Source of the DNA: Byssochlamys sp. IMV 00236 | Lineage: Eukaryota > Ascomycota > Eurotiomycetes > Eurotiales > Thermoascaceae | Reading direction: 5' to 3' | NCBI GenBank assembly: GCA_001931875.2 | Contig: MSJH02000677.1 | Coordinates: 43,416-107,415, forward strand | Length of the DNA: 64,000 bases | Made by a program: the position numbers and the translations under genes | The notes under the pieces: generated by a model | What the model saw: only the letters and a program-made list of their open reading frames with translations | Databases searched by the model: none | What the model was told of the DNA's origin: nothing | Shown here: positions 1-11,951 of the stretch, one piece after another | Numbering within the stretch: position 1 is the stretch's first letter | Layout of the letters: each line of letters begins with the position of its first letter

Positions 1-218
1 AAGACAGAGTGTTCATTAGTATCAAGGCATCCCACTTTGCTCGGCTCGGCAACAACGGACACCCGATGCATAAGTATAAAGAGTCTCATAATGTCTTCTT
101 GCGGGGGTGTATTATAAATCGAATCCTTTCAGCATCAGTTCGCGATCATTTCTCTCCTCTTGCGTAGTGTTGACAAGAAATACTCTGGTGATAATTCTTG
201 GGGACTGTGATCGCTGAA

Positions 219-1420
219 ATGGCTTCGAAAGAAACTGTTTTGCTTCTCGGAGCAACGGGCGCAACGGGTGGCTCTATCCTAGAAGGTCTTCTGGAAGCAA
301 ACACATTCGTACGTCCCCACCGATGTACAAAAATTGGCCACACTTGCTAATTGATAATAGAATGTTGAGATTTTGATCAGGCCAAGCTCCGTAGAAAAGC
401 CTGCAGTGAAGGATATCACCGCTCGGGGCGTCAAGCTACGCGTAGCGGAATTGAGTGCCCCAGAGGATGAACTGGTCAAAAGTCTCTCCGGAGTCGACAT
501 CCTGATCAGTGCGATAGGACCGCACGATCTCCTGCAGCAGAAAACCTTGGTCAAGGCAGCCAAGGAAGCAAATATCAAGCGATTTGTGCCGTGCGCGTGG
601 ATTACTATTTGCCCTCCAAAAGGGGTGATGGTGCTGCGTGATGAGGTATGGGTTCCTTCCCGTCCTCTATATTCACGCAAGTTCTTTGCTCAAGAGACGA
701 CGTGAATACGATCTGGAGCTTTTATAAGCTGACTAGGTCGCATTTGCAAAATAGAAAGAAGAAATTTACAATGAGATCAAGAGACTGGCCGTTGGCCACA
801 CCATAATTGATGTCGGATTCTGGCATCAGATCTCGTTTCCTCGCGTACCATCAGGACGTGTTGACTACGCGACGGTGATACCAGACAATAATATCCATGC
901 AGGTGGAGACGCTCCGAATATCCTTACCGATCTTCGCGATATTGGACGTTTTGTCGCGCGCATCATCGCTGATGAGAGGACCTTGAACAAGTATGTTTAT
1001 ACCTGGGGTGACGTCCTGACTGAGAACGAGATCTTCTCTATCGTCGAGGAGCTCTCCGGCGAGAAGATCGACAGAAACTATGTATGTTGTTTCTTCTTTT
1101 CCCCGACACGATCTACGAAAGGGTCGAATAGAAGCTTATGCTATATTGCGCAGGTGTCCGCCGAGACAATTGAGAAACAAGTGCAAGAAACGGTCGCAGC
1201 GCTTTCTGAAAATCCCGAGGATCCCGCAAAGCGCATCCCAGTTTACATTTCGCAATACAAATACAGCAAGTATGTCCGGCAAGATAACAGGCCCTGGTAC
1301 GCTAAATTCCTTGGTTACCTGGATGTAAGGGAGCTGTATCCCGATCTCAAGCCAATATCGTTCCGGGAGTGCTTTCAAGAGGCTCTCGATGGGAAGGGAA
1401 AGAATCCCTATGCAGTGTAA
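219..1420 (+). CDS. NmrA-like / isoflavone reductase family NAD(P)-binding protein
   Basis: Spliced model of four exons (219-308, 361-645, 755-1081, 1154-1420) giving 322 residues. All junctions keep frame. The N-terminus carries an intact glycine-rich dinucleotide motif (LLLGATGATGG, about residues 8-18), followed by a Rossmann fold. A 'KRFVPCAW' stretch and a 'GVMVLRDEKEE' segment at the exon 2/3 join are typical of fungal isoflavone-reductase-like NmrA proteins. Such proteins are cytosolic NADPH-dependent reductases or redox sensors, and the substrate cannot be read from sequence. The start is the first ATG of the open frame and precedes the glycine motif by the usual short distance. The downstream carbonic anhydrase is convergent. 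Family assignment is firm; the specific reaction is unknown. Confidence 0.88.
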
Positions 1421-1846
1421 ACGAGCAAAGTTTGTCAAGATGGATTTCACAGAATGCGATCCTTGGATCTCACTCTCTAGCCATACTCAACTCTTAACGA
1501 GAGAGAAGTTAGGCTCTGAAACATCCAGACACACGTTAAAAGCCCGCCTGGATTCTTGTCTCAAGCAACTAGCTCGTTACTCAGCTGGAACAGTTCAATA
1601 TGGCTGTTTGCTTCCCAACTCTCATGATCTAACAATTAATGCTCGTCATCAGAAAATCATACTAGATGCCACCATGCACTGGTATCCCCTCTACCTCAAA
1701 TCAACTCTACTCTTCATCCCCTGTACATGCACCGCCGGCCAGTTCTCCTCTACAACGCCAACCCCATGTCCCGCTCAATACAGACACCGTAATCACTCGC
1801 AACCTCCCCACAAATCATAGAATGCCAACCCTTCTCAGAAGGGCCA
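1421..1846. other. Intergenic, convergent 3' ends
   Basis: The NmrA-like gene and the carbonic anhydrase gene converge here. I see only untranslated or terminator sequence and no supported gene. Confidence 0.6.
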
Positions 1847-2609
1847 TCAGACTTTCACAATCTTGCCGCTCTCCACTTCATAGATGTATCCAGTAATGGG
1901 CACATCCAGAATGAGCGGATTCTGCTTAATCAACTCAATATCATCCAGCACACTCTGTTTGATATCAGAGAATGGGAGAAAGGCGATATGATCGGCATTC
2001 TGGTGCAGTTCATTGCGGATCTTGTTGCGAATATCAGTGTCTGAAAAAGTGAGCATTCCGCAGTCGGTCTATATGTAAGTAGTTAGAACTAGGTCGTCAC
2101 GTATTATATGGCAAGGGAAAGGATCGATGCAAAGGGACATACGTGATGGACGATAACGATTTCTCGGGTTCCAAGGAGCTGTTGAGAGATGACAAGGCTC
2201 CGGACTGCGTCTGCCACGCGCCCGCCAGCGTTCCGAATAACATGCGCGTCACCTTCTTCGAGGCCGAGGGCGCGAGCAGGGTCTGGATTGAAATAATTTA
2301 GTTATTGTTTTCCCGTTGTGGTGTAGAATATAGTTTCCAATAATGCGATTGTTTCGAAGGACGGTTTTTTTGCATAGTAAGTTGAGGACTACGGTCTACT
2401 TACCTAGTCTAGCATCCATACAAGCCAAAACGGCTACCTTTCTACGGATTAAGAATCAGCATTTTGAGATAAGAATTGAAGAAAAAGAAGCCGCGGTGGG
2501 GGATAACTATGGGAGGACCGTACCGAGCCGGAGGAAGCGGCAAACTGCCCTTTGTGAAAGAAGCCGCATATTTCTCATTTGCAGCCTCGAACTCCTTCGC
2601 GACGGACAT
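1847..2609 (-). CDS. Beta-class carbonic anhydrase (short type)
   Basis: Four exons on the minus strand (2609-2524, 2441-2404, 2282-2143, 2068-1847) encode 161 residues. Zinc and catalytic residues of beta-carbonic anhydrases are present: C36-x-D38-x-R40 (CMDAR) and H88-x2-C91 (HHTDCG), plus 'VIRNAGG' and a C-terminal '[16 protein letters not shown]'. The enzyme interconverts CO2 and bicarbonate. At about 160 residues it belongs to the compact fungal subgroup without an N-terminal extension, so it is probably cytosolic. The second exon is only 38 nt and carries most of the first zinc motif, so single-exon prediction would miss it. The start ATG gives a plausible short leader. Family call is strong; physiological role is not shown. 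Confidence 0.9.
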
Positions 2610-3236
2610 ACTGTGCGGTATAGGTATAACTGTAGAGAGGAGAGTTCTCAGTATACTACAATGCGGTGCTGCTTATTATAGGATTGCACGTTGATGATTT
2701 GGTCGATGCACTGGTTTCTGAACTCGGAGAAATTGAGGTGGTATATTTGAACCCAATAATTGCATCGGTAAGAAAGATCGAATGTGTTCCCTGTTGAGAA
2801 AAGAAGAAATAATATATGTTTCGCCAAGTAGCCTTGCTATCACTGGCGGGGTTGGTTGGGCGCGGGGATCGGTTTGCGTGATCTTTGCTCGGGATTGTTC
2901 TATCTATTGTCATAAGTGGAAACATTGGATGGCCGGCGTATGCGGCCGGGGATTGCTTTGGGAACACGGCAAGTTTACGTGACACCCGATATCTGTATAT
3001 GCTAACTACCATAGTTTTTACTGGTTTCCTTTCACCGGAGGAAGAAGGAAATAGTTCGGCAGAAATCCCTCGAAGATAAAGTATGCAAGTACGTAGGATA
3101 AGAGACGTGGGTTGACGGCCTATCTGAGCTGCCCTGGAATAGAAATACATTAGAAGCTATGAATTTCCTTGTTAATCTCTAGGCTAGATATCAAATATCC
3201 GCATGTAAAACGCCCGTAGAATGAATGCCCCGTATA
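2610..3236. other. Intergenic: carbonic anhydrase promoter and P450 3' flank
   Basis: The open frames here on either strand show no family motif and no splice logic. The interval must hold the promoter of the carbonic anhydrase gene and the 3' flank of the P450 gene. I see no other feature. Confidence 0.55.
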
Positions 3237-4953
3237 TTAAAGCACCGGAGTCAAATGGACCTTCAGTGGCGGCTTTTGCCACATAAGGAAATTCTTCTGC
3301 TGGATCCAGTTGCAAGAATGATCGGAAAGTCTGATGTCGAAATTAAAAACGATAAGTGCCAGAATAAGGCGCATTTCGCTGTAGGCAAGACTATGACAGA
3401 GTTAGGAAGCTCCTGTTCCAATTGGTATAGACTGTTGCTTACTTGCGCCCTAGACAGTTCCTTGGCCCCACGTGAAATGGTTGTAATGCGTCGAGTCGGT
3501 CATTTACGAAGCGAGAATCACCGAGAAATCGTTCAGGGTGGTAATTGTTTGGGTCCGTAAAATAATCTGCACGGCGATAGAGGGCCCATTGGTGGATTGA
3601 AACGTAAGTCTATATATAGGTGTCCTTGTTAGCACAATTTCAATGCATATTACGCTGTAAGTGAATTGGATGGAGATATACAATCTCGGGAATATATTGT
3701 CCCAACACCTTGGCTCCCCCTTTCGGACACATCCGAGGCAGACCGTTGGCTACGGGGGGATACATGCGTAGCGCCTCCTCAAGACATGCTAGCATGTACG
3801 GTAGTCGATTAACTGAGATGAGATCAATCTCCTCTGCACTGTGAAATACTGTGCGAACTTCGTGTGCCAGCTTTTTGTAAGTATCAGGGTTCTTTAAGAG
3901 TAGGTATGTCACTCCGCTCAGCAAGGTAGCAGTTGTCTCAGAACCTCCAATAATGAGAATTTCAGCATTCGCAATCAACTTCCCAACACTTAAGTTCTAT
4001 CAAAAATCAATTAGAGTGTATAAGAAAAGGATCCCTGTCACGACTTACTAGTTCATCCTTCCTTCTTATAAGCCCTTCGATCAGATCTGCTCGTCCTTCG
4101 CTGTTAGAAATGCGCCGGAGTATTTTTGCCTTGCTGAACTCCTTGTGCTTTTGATGCTCTTCTTGCATTGATTTCGGGACCAAGGATAATAGAGCTCCTT
4201 TTAACCATGGATAGAAGGACAAAGCTTGCAATATTGTCCCTAAACGTCCGGATTGGAAAATGCCTTTTATCCATCCATCATAATCCGAGCTTTTCAAACA
4301 CCCAAAGGGCTCACCGAACGCCAAGTCGCCGATAATGTCAAATGTTGTATAGTTATACCAATCAGAAATAACAACTGGTTCCTTATCTTTGGAAAGCTCA
4401 TGGAGCTTCTGCAGTAGGAAATCGACGTATCCGCGAATCAGAGGCTCTTGATCTCTCATCGACCTTTCTGAGAACCCATGTGCGAGTTGTCGCCGCAGTT
4501 GACGATGCTCATGCTGTGGTGCATTGACAACGTGCAGAGGTTCACCTTCTAATGGTTGATAAAACCATCTTGCCTTTTGCATTTCAAGCTCTTCCTTCTT
4601 GTGCCCCATGATATCTTTCCATGCGTCGGGATGAGAAAAGGCAAGTTCATCTGGAGCGATACGGACGATGTTTCCATAACGCGCGTGCAAGTCTAGCATG
4701 TCGAATGGAAGGGTGCCTTTTGTTGCTTTGTATAAGTATGGCATCCGAGATATGGCATGGGACAGAGGGCCAGGGAAGCGGCTCAATGGATGGAGGAACA
4801 CATTGTAAATCGCTTTGCTAACAAGGTACAGGAGAACCTATCGCTGTCAGGAAATGGAGAAGAGTTAGAAATAGACTGTGGGTGACTGACTGTCAAAATG
4901 CCGGCAGTAAGTGCACTTCCTGCATCCAAAAAGATAGGTCCTGTACGTAACAT
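3237..4953 (-). CDS. Cytochrome P450 monooxygenase
   Basis: Five exons on the minus strand (4953-4891, 4837-4049, 3996-3682, 3609-3443, 3390-3237) give 495 residues, a normal microsomal P450 length. A hydrophobic N-terminal anchor (VLLYLVSKAIYNVFL) is followed by a proline-rich hinge (HPLSRFPGP). The I-helix oxygen-binding motif reads GGSETT (about 301-306), the K-helix ExxR is E358-A-L-R361, and the haem loop is FHVGPRNCLGR with Cys441 as thiolate ligand. All diagnostic motifs are intact, so the enzyme should be active as an ER membrane monooxygenase using a P450 reductase. The overall pattern resembles the CYP65-type group seen in mycotoxin and xenobiotic pathways. It shares a divergent promoter with the RTA1-like gene. 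Substrate is unknown. Confidence 0.92.
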
Positions 4954-5675
4954 TGTTCGGCCTTTATTATATGAAGAAAATAAATCACCATGGAAAGTGG
5001 ACGTCGTCGCGTACTGAGAGCGTTTCCTAACGGACTTGACTAGCACTCGGTTGATGGGTAAAGGAGGTCCAGTGTCCACAGGAAACAATTTATCTCAGAG
5101 CGTACCGACAAGAAGAAATAAATGTACCCCATTCTTTTATCTTTAATAGTGTCAGATTCCACTTAGACTACCGGGCATCGTAATCAGACTATTAGACCAA
5201 TATCGATTGGCTGGCAGAGATAAGTACTGACAGCCCGAAGACGAACACGAAGCCGAACACGAATACGAACTAAGAGCATGCATAGCTGGAAATAGCTCGA
5301 CCACGGCGATCTTAACAAGAAGAAGGCTGAAACTCGCTTGGCAACGAGTCTTACCTCCTCCAATGGGTCAAGTAGTCTCTGAAATAGGTATAAGGTGCAG
5401 TTAAGGTTATTATTAGAGTCCATTGGAAGCAAATGGCGAAGTGATCAATCAGCCACTTTCCCCACTAATGCGAAAATTAACAGCTCTGAACTCGAGGATG
5501 TTGTTGTTTCATATGGCCTCTGCAATACGTTGCTGCCTTCTGTGAAACCGGTCCTTATCGAGCTGTCGTTCTTTATATTCTCAATCATACCTAAATGGCC
5601 TGCCGAATTAGTAAAAAAAGTTGTTTCTCTCTCTAGTTCCTTTCCGCCTTTAAAACCATCTTACTTTATATCATC
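4954..5675. other. Divergent promoter region, P450 / RTA1-like gene
   Basis: About 0.7 kb separates the start codons of the divergently transcribed P450 and RTA1-like genes. It holds a six-copy hexamer array at 5236-5271. The arrangement would allow joint control of both genes. Confidence 0.6.
5236..5271 (+). repeat. Tandem hexamer array, six copies of CGAANN
   Basis: Six head-to-tail hexamers read CGAAGA, CGAACA, CGAAGC, CGAACA, CGAATA, CGAACT. They lie about 280 bp upstream of the P450 start and 400 bp upstream of the RTA1-like start. The regular 6-bp phase and varying last two bases are seen directly. A regulatory role is inference; it could also be a simple microsatellite. Confidence 0.75.
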
Positions 5676-6554
5676 ATGGTCTCTCAGCAATGCAGCCTCT
5701 ATTACTACACCCCTAGTATTCCTCTAGCAGTGGTAGCAATCATTCTGTTTTCTGCATTGACGGCCCTTCATATACTTCGCATGGTGCAGGCCCGGGTATG
5801 GACCGGAGTTTTCTTTGTCATCGGCGGTTTAGGTGAGTGGCATCGATAACCGTCAAATTAGGTATATGGATCTTTCTCACATATTAAAGTCCAATTATCT
5901 GGTTATACAGCCCGCCTGTTTTCCTCCCAGGATGTGTGCAATCGAGCAACCTACACTGTGCAATCAGTCCTTTTACTTCTGGGGCCGACCCTGCTCATGT
6001 TTTCTGTGAACCTCACGCAAACTATGTTTGCACAGGCAGTTGACGGGGCATCTTTCTGCTGGTTGCCAATCAAGTACCAAGGGATTACCTATCTCATCGT
6101 CAACACGATCTTAATGATCATCCAGATCATAGGAGGAGTCATGAGCGTCGCGCAAGGGCCTGTCAACGTTATCGCAACGGGAGCAAAAATTTCAATTTCG
6201 ATGTTTATCACCCAGCTTCTCTTCTGGGGCTTTACGTTTGCGGAGAATATCTACATGACATCTCGACTAAGTCGCCATCCCTCGGAAGCCAGTCGAGAGC
6301 GAATTCCGAAGTGGAAATACTGGAATCAACTTTTTGGTCTATCGATATCCATTATTGCCTTTGGACGTAATGTGATGCGATTGACAATGGATGGGGGTGT
6401 GGAATTTCTCAACGTGAACGAGTGGCCTTCTTACGCATTTGACGGGTATCAAATGGTTGTCGTCATGGGAGCTTGGGCGATATGGTACCTGCCGGGAAAA
6501 AGCAAAGAAGTTATTCGCAAGGGAACTTATATTGAGCTAAATGGGAGAGTTTGA
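5676..6554 (+). CDS. RTA1-like seven-transmembrane protein
   Basis: Two exons (5676-5832, 5911-6554) encode 266 residues. Seven hydrophobic segments are visible: PLAVVAIILFSALTALHIL, the 'VFFVIGG' region, 'QSVLLLLGPTLLMFSV', 'YLIVNTILMIIQIIGG', 'MFITQLLFWGFTF', 'FGLSISIIAFGRNVMRL' and 'QMVVVMGAWAIWYLPG'. The pattern, with an Arg-rich loop before 'FDGYQMVVVMGAW', matches fungal RTA1/RTM1/Rsb1 lipid-translocating or stress-resistance proteins of the plasma membrane. Family members confer tolerance to compounds such as aminocholesterol or to sphingoid bases; here the ligand is unknown. It is transcribed away from a P450 and lies beside drug-response-type regulators and an ABC pump. Length is slightly below the usual 280-350 residues. 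Confidence 0.82.
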
Positions 6555-7221
6555 GGTTACGATGTACGATGAATAGACAACATGTAGGTTTAAATAATGA
6601 CCCGTACCAATGCCGGAATGCAGGAGATAAGAAGCGGATTATTTCAGAGGTAGCAATAATTAGAACGATGATCCTTACCTGCTATTACTTGTGAGAGTGG
6701 CACAATTGCGGACCTAATGTCAGCACAAAAACGCGGCCGAGTGATGGCAGTCTGGTCATTAGACCAGTTGCAGGTGGGTTTCTGGTCGAATTGTGTTCGT
6801 GGCGATGGGGGTTTTGGGTTCTGGAGAGAGCGATAAGGATCATTCGAAGCCGTATTTGCTACGAGATAACCATATCCGTCTTCATTATGGTAGAGCTGCA
6901 GTGGTCATATTTTTCTTCGTCGTCCCTGAGATGTACCGCCTAATACCAGGTCCTTGAACGCAAGGCAGTTCGCATGCGAAAACCCATGGGAGATATGGCA
7001 TATTGATCGCACCTGGATTCTGTCATCTCACCGAAGCAACTCTTTCCGAGAAGTCTATTCCTGTCTTATTCGAGATTTCTTGGCTCAAAGTTTCGAACCC
7101 GTTATGAGATTCGTTTGTAGTTATTGGTCGCTGTATATCTCATTGTTATCCTTATTACCGAAAAGAAAAGGCAGACAGGTAAGTGCGCAAAGAAAGGAAG
7201 TCACAGCCTTTCTGTATGAAA
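6555..7221. other. Intergenic, convergent 3' ends
   Basis: Lies between the RTA1-like gene and the convergent minus-strand regulator. Open frames in it carry no recognisable motif and look random. I see no supported feature. Confidence 0.55.
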
Positions 7222-8493
7222 CTACATGCGAAAATCACCATCAGGAGACCAGGCAATCTGTTCTTGTGGCCACTGAAGCCAGCTCCGATACTCCTCGTCC
7301 AGAGCCGAATGCAACTCCTTCAGGAGACGCCCACTGAGGCCTTCCATCCACCACATCCACTCAATCTGTCGGACAGATACGCAGAAATAAGCAAAAATAA
7401 CAAGGGCAATGGGTTCCTCCTGTCGCAGCAGTTCCAGGTATTCAGATGAAACCTCAAGGAGCCAGGCGAAAACGTCAGCTGTCTCCAGCCGCCGTTCATC
7501 CCCTGGCTTCATGGCCACCGCTAGTGTCCGGCAGAGCCCATCTAGAGCTTCCTGGTAGATTTGAAGTAATGATTTGTCCGGAGAACATTTCGTGCAGACC
7601 ATCTTCCTCAACTCCCATATGTACATCTGGCCCTGCTCTAGGGCGTGCGCCTGTCGACGACGAGCAGCTAAATTAGACCCATTTGCGAAGATTGGAGACA
7701 AAACCCCTGTATGAAATTCGCTATCACCATAATCAATGATTGCTTTGGTCCCCCTAAATAACCGAACCCACTGGGAGAGTTGGCCGTGTTCAAACAAAAC
7801 GAGGAAATCGGTTCCCTCTGGTGGTCTAGCACAAGCGAAAATACATGTCAAAGAGGCAAACAAGAACATCCCAGGACTATTCTCCGGTGCCAGAGAGGTT
7901 ACAATTGGCACCATCGCATGGATGGCGGCGTTGTGATGCATCTGCGCGTGCGCGATACAGCTTGCTCGTTTAGACTGATCTGAGCGTGCCAGATGCAGTG
8001 CTGAAATGGCTAACAGCGTATGCAGCACAGCTGGCATGGTAAATGCGATGCGAGGAACCTGGTCTCTCCAGACGGCCTGTGCAGCTGGAGCTCGAGACAA
8101 AGTGTAGCAAGTTGCAGTCATATAGTGGTGTAAGAGTTCCAGGTCGAACACAGCAAGATCCGCCTGAAACGTTGCCAGAGAGCTCTGGCTGGACGTGGGT
8201 TGTAATGAGGTAGCCTCTTCGGGTCCAGGCGCTGAAGCCGATGATCTCTGAGAGTTGACTCCGTGCCCATATTGAGTGTACGTTGATGCGCTCGCAAGAG
8301 AGCATGTCACACCGTGGACTTTGCAATTGCGGCAAATTGGCTTGCCTTCATCGCACTAGAACAAAGCTGTCAATAATGGTACTATAGACTGGTCGCTCGT
8401 GCAACTAATTACCTTGATCTTCCTCTTTTTGCATTGCAAACAGCCCGCCTTCGATTTCCGATGCGACCGACGGCCGGTAACGAGTGAAGCCAT
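7222..8493 (-). CDS. Zn2Cys6 transcription factor, Upc2/sterol-uptake-regulator-like
   Basis: Two exons on the minus strand (8493-8413, 8355-7222) give 404 residues. A complete binuclear zinc cluster is at the extreme N-terminus: C18-x2-C21-x6-C28-x6-C35-x2-C38-x6-C45, split by the intron after the third basic stretch (KKRKIK). A Ser/Thr/Gln-rich linker follows, then a domain beginning 'LELLHHYMTATCYTL' and 'LLAISALHLA'. That is the typical opening of the C-terminal region of fungal Upc2/sterol-regulatory-type factors. The protein is nuclear and binds CGG-type DNA elements. Its neighbours (RTA1-like protein, P450, PDR pump) fit a regulator of membrane or xenobiotic stress genes, but no target is shown. 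It is divergent from a second Zn2Cys6 gene. Confidence 0.88.
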
Positions 8494-9277
8494 ATATGTA
8501 CGGCAGGTTCCTGTTGTTATGATGTGGGACGTTCGAGACGATCAAATCGTTGGAGCTGCGCTGATAGTGTACTTAGCGTTTTAAGTAGAGGGGTGTTCGT
8601 GTCGCTAGCACCTTGCTCGGCACTGATGAATCTTGTTCCCGCCTGATGCCTCCGGGTATCTGGATTAAGTATCGCAAACCCTTCTACTAATACTTCTATC
8701 AAGTATTACTTCTTTTCCTGTCTCTGGTGGTTAGCACAATCGTTTAATATCGCAATAAACCTAACACGGAAGTAATTAAAGAGGTAATATTCACTAGAGG
8801 ACCGCCAACAGTTTTAGCAAAATGAATGCGTATTCCATCGCTTCCTTCGATTCATCAGGCGTGTACACAGCCACAGAGAGGTCTTGGCTTTGCATGCAGC
8901 TTCCATGCCCCAGTTGCGTTTCGATGTTGTTGTTTAGACCGCATGTTGCATTTTACCGGAGAAGATAAATAGCATTGCAGCCTGAGGCATAAACAAATTA
9001 GGCTACTACTTGAGTTAACAGTTCGGTTGCCAGATATCTTGATCTTACAAACCAACTCACCTATGAAACAGCAAAAAACAGCAATAAGACGCACAATTAC
9101 GCTGTCTAGGTACTATCAGCTGCAGAGACTGCGCAGCTGCTGCAGGCAGACTAGCTTTCCCGCTCCACATTTTGCTACTCACGGTTTGCGCGTATTGCTG
9201 TGGTTCATCTGCAACGCGACAATTCCTTTTGCGGTTCACTTACATGGCAACACTTTTGCATGGTTAAGCTCATAACC
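8494..9277. promoter_or_regulatory. Shared divergent promoter of two Zn2Cys6 regulators
   Basis: 784 bp separate the start codons of two divergently transcribed zinc-cluster genes. No open frame here carries a family motif. Shared cis elements are plausible but no specific site stands out by eye. Confidence 0.5.
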
Positions 9278-11951
9278 ATGTTTCATGATTTGAGAGATGC
9301 AGGTCGACCAAGTCCCAGGCCACTTCCGCCACCAAGTCGACGGAGAGACAAACCTCAGCTGTCCTGTATGTCTTGTCGAAGCCGAAAGTACGTCTGTATC
9401 TATTCGCCTTGGACATATCAACTAAAACTTTTCAGACTCAAATGTGATCGAAGTCAGCCGTGCAGTAATTGTTCCAAGAGGCAGCAATCCTGCGTCTACG
9501 TGGCCCCCGGGCACGGTAATCGAGTGCTAAGGGGTACCCAGGTGCGGCCAGACAGCTCTACGGGCTTACAGGAAAGGATCCATCGCTTGGAGCAAATCGT
9601 TGAGGATTTAGCAAATGCAAATTATTATCAGTCCGAAAGTTGTCGTGAGGACGAACAGTATTCTGCGTACCCACAGACGGATGCAAGCCCTCCGACACAC
9701 CCGGCAACTGGGGATGTCAATCCTGCTTCATTCCGAGAAACTGGCACTGCTGATATCACGGATTCCATTGGTCGAATTAATATCAACGAAAGAGGAACCA
9801 GCTATGTTGGACCTGCACATTGGCAAGAGGTCGTCAACGAGGTACGAACAGCCACAATAGCCATTGAGAGTTGCTAACTTTACGGGCCCACACTCCAGAT
9901 ATCTGATATCAAAGATCAGTTGGAAGGCTTCAGCGATACATCTGGAGATGGCCTTGGCTCGAATTCAGCGAAACCAGAGTTGCTTCTCGGTTTGAGGAGA
10001 CACGTTAGCAAACAAGATATATTGAGGTCTATTCCGCCCAAGCAGACTGCTGACAGTCTTATATCATACTTCTTCGAAGCAATGGAACTGGCGACGTGTA
10101 CGTTCCTTCCCAGTGGACAATTTCGGAAGCTGACAATGATAGTGACCGTACATCGTCCAACTTTCGAAAAAGAGGTGAGGCAGTCAATAAGTGGGGCAAG
10201 AGTTCACCACTGAATCGACATTAGTATGCTAGATTCTGGATGAATCCGTCTGCTATGCGACCAGCATGGCTAGGTATCCTGTTTGCTATGTTTAGTCTTG
10301 CCACCCATTTTCGGATAGTTTGCGGAAACGAACCTGAACCTGTCTCGATGTTGGAAGAATATCGAAGCCTCTATACCGAAAGAGCTGCTCACTGTCTTAT
10401 ATTAGCTGATTATACTCAACCAGGCCAGTATACTCTGGAAGCTCTTATCTTGTATTTTGTTATTGAACATGCCGTTGCTAAGGCGGGTCCATTCAGAGTC
10501 GCTCTTTTGTTTGACATCATTGTCCGTTCAGCCATGCGCATGGGATACCATCGTGACCCATCTCACTATCCAGAAATATCTATCTTTCATGGAGAGCTGC
10601 GCCGACGAGCTTGGATACTCATTCGACATATGGACATTGTCGTATCCTCATGGGTAGGTTATCCACTGTCCAGGTCTGCGTTTGCGTTACTCATTTTTCA
10701 AAAAGGTCGGGCTTCCTAGACTAGTCGATAGCCGACACGCCGATACTAGGCCACCTCGGAACCTCCTAGACCAGGACCTTGATGAGAATATGACAGAGCT
10801 TCCTCCTTCAAGACCAGAAGAAGCGGCAGTTTCGTATGCTACCATGAAGACTGATATCCTGATCCTGTTTGCCAATGTTGTCGATGAAGTCAGCTGCATA
10901 AACCAGCCTTCATACTCGCGGATAATGGAACTTGACCGCGTACTACATGACTTCTACGCTTCTCTGCGATCACACTTTCAACTTTCGGAAGAGACTATGA
11001 AAACTAACCCAGCTCGATTCCTCCGGCGATTAATGCTCAATGTGATATACCAGAAAGCGCGCTGCGTGCTACACCGGAACTATATCAACAGCATGCGTGA
11101 GGAGCATCGTTATTCCCGGTATTCCTGCGTGGATGCTGCAATGCGCATTCTGACCGACATATCTATGTCCTACGACGGAGATATGCCCAACAGCTCGCTG
11201 TATCCCCTTGCGTGGAGTTTACCTGCCGCTTTCACGAATGATCTCCTATTGGCGTCCATGATTGTTTGCGTTGATCTCGAACGGGGCGTGAGAGGAATTC
11301 GAGAAACCGAACGTCCTCCAGGGGATCTCTTGGAATGGACTAAGGAACAAAAGATACAAGCTCTTCGTAAAGCATACAAAACTTTACAAAGCCCATGCTT
11401 GGGTCCCAGTGAAGTGTCTGAGGGAGTTAAAATCATCAGGATAGTTCTTGAAAATGCGACAAAAACTGTTGTGCAGTCCCAACACCGCCAGGAATCGCAT
11501 TATTCGAACCAGCAGCTTTCACAGAACAGAACCGATCGTGATGGTCAGGGTCTAATAGAACCAGCTTTGGCGACAGGTGAAATACGTGCAACTGCCCTTT
11601 TCTTATATCTACTGACTCTGTGAAAGCAGTTGAGGACGAGTCATTGATTCCTGCTTCATCAGCACAGCCATCTTGGGCTATCTCACCTCCTGTTGAATAT
11701 GCAGTTGACAACGCCGGAGAATTCTTCGCCGCTTCAATGATGGACCCGGTACAATTTATGATGGAAGTGCCACTAGATTTCGGCAGTGTAAGTTCCGTAT
11801 TTCCTTCGGTAGCAAGGTGTGCCATAAGTGATGTCAGCTAAATGTGAGCGCTAAGGGATTTTGGACGGCTACCGCCTCAAGTAACGTTGAAGTTCCTCCA
11901 GATATGCCATGGGACTTTGATGGCAACTCCCAGTTCAATGGCAACCTATGA
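9278..11951 (+). CDS. Zn2Cys6 transcription factor with fungal-specific TF domain
   Basis: Eight exons (9278-9387, 9436-9841, 9899-10097, 10143-10174, 10225-10653, 10706-11576, 11630-11787, 11856-11951) give 766 residues with consistent phases. The zinc cluster is C30-x2-C33-x6-C40-x5-C46-x2-C49-x6-C56, interrupted by the first intron within the basic segment RSRKLK. The fungal-specific middle homology region is clear: 'TVHRPTFEKEYARFW', 'LGILFAMFSLATH', 'MRMGYHRDPSHYP', 'GLPRLVDSRHADT' and 'PRNLLDQD'. Exon 4 is a 32-nt micro-exon. The C-terminus is acidic and aromatic, as in activation domains. It lies directly upstream of, and on the same strand as, the PDR transporter, so it is a candidate regulator of that gene (inference). 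Confidence 0.88.

Noticed and set aside
2656..3150. Minus-strand open frame of 164 codons upstream of the carbonic anhydrase
   Set aside because: No motif, composition not protein-like and no splice link to either neighbour; probably chance.
3225..3560. Plus-strand frame of 111 codons over the P450 3' end
   Set aside because: It is antisense to the P450 haem-loop exons, which carry a complete motif set.
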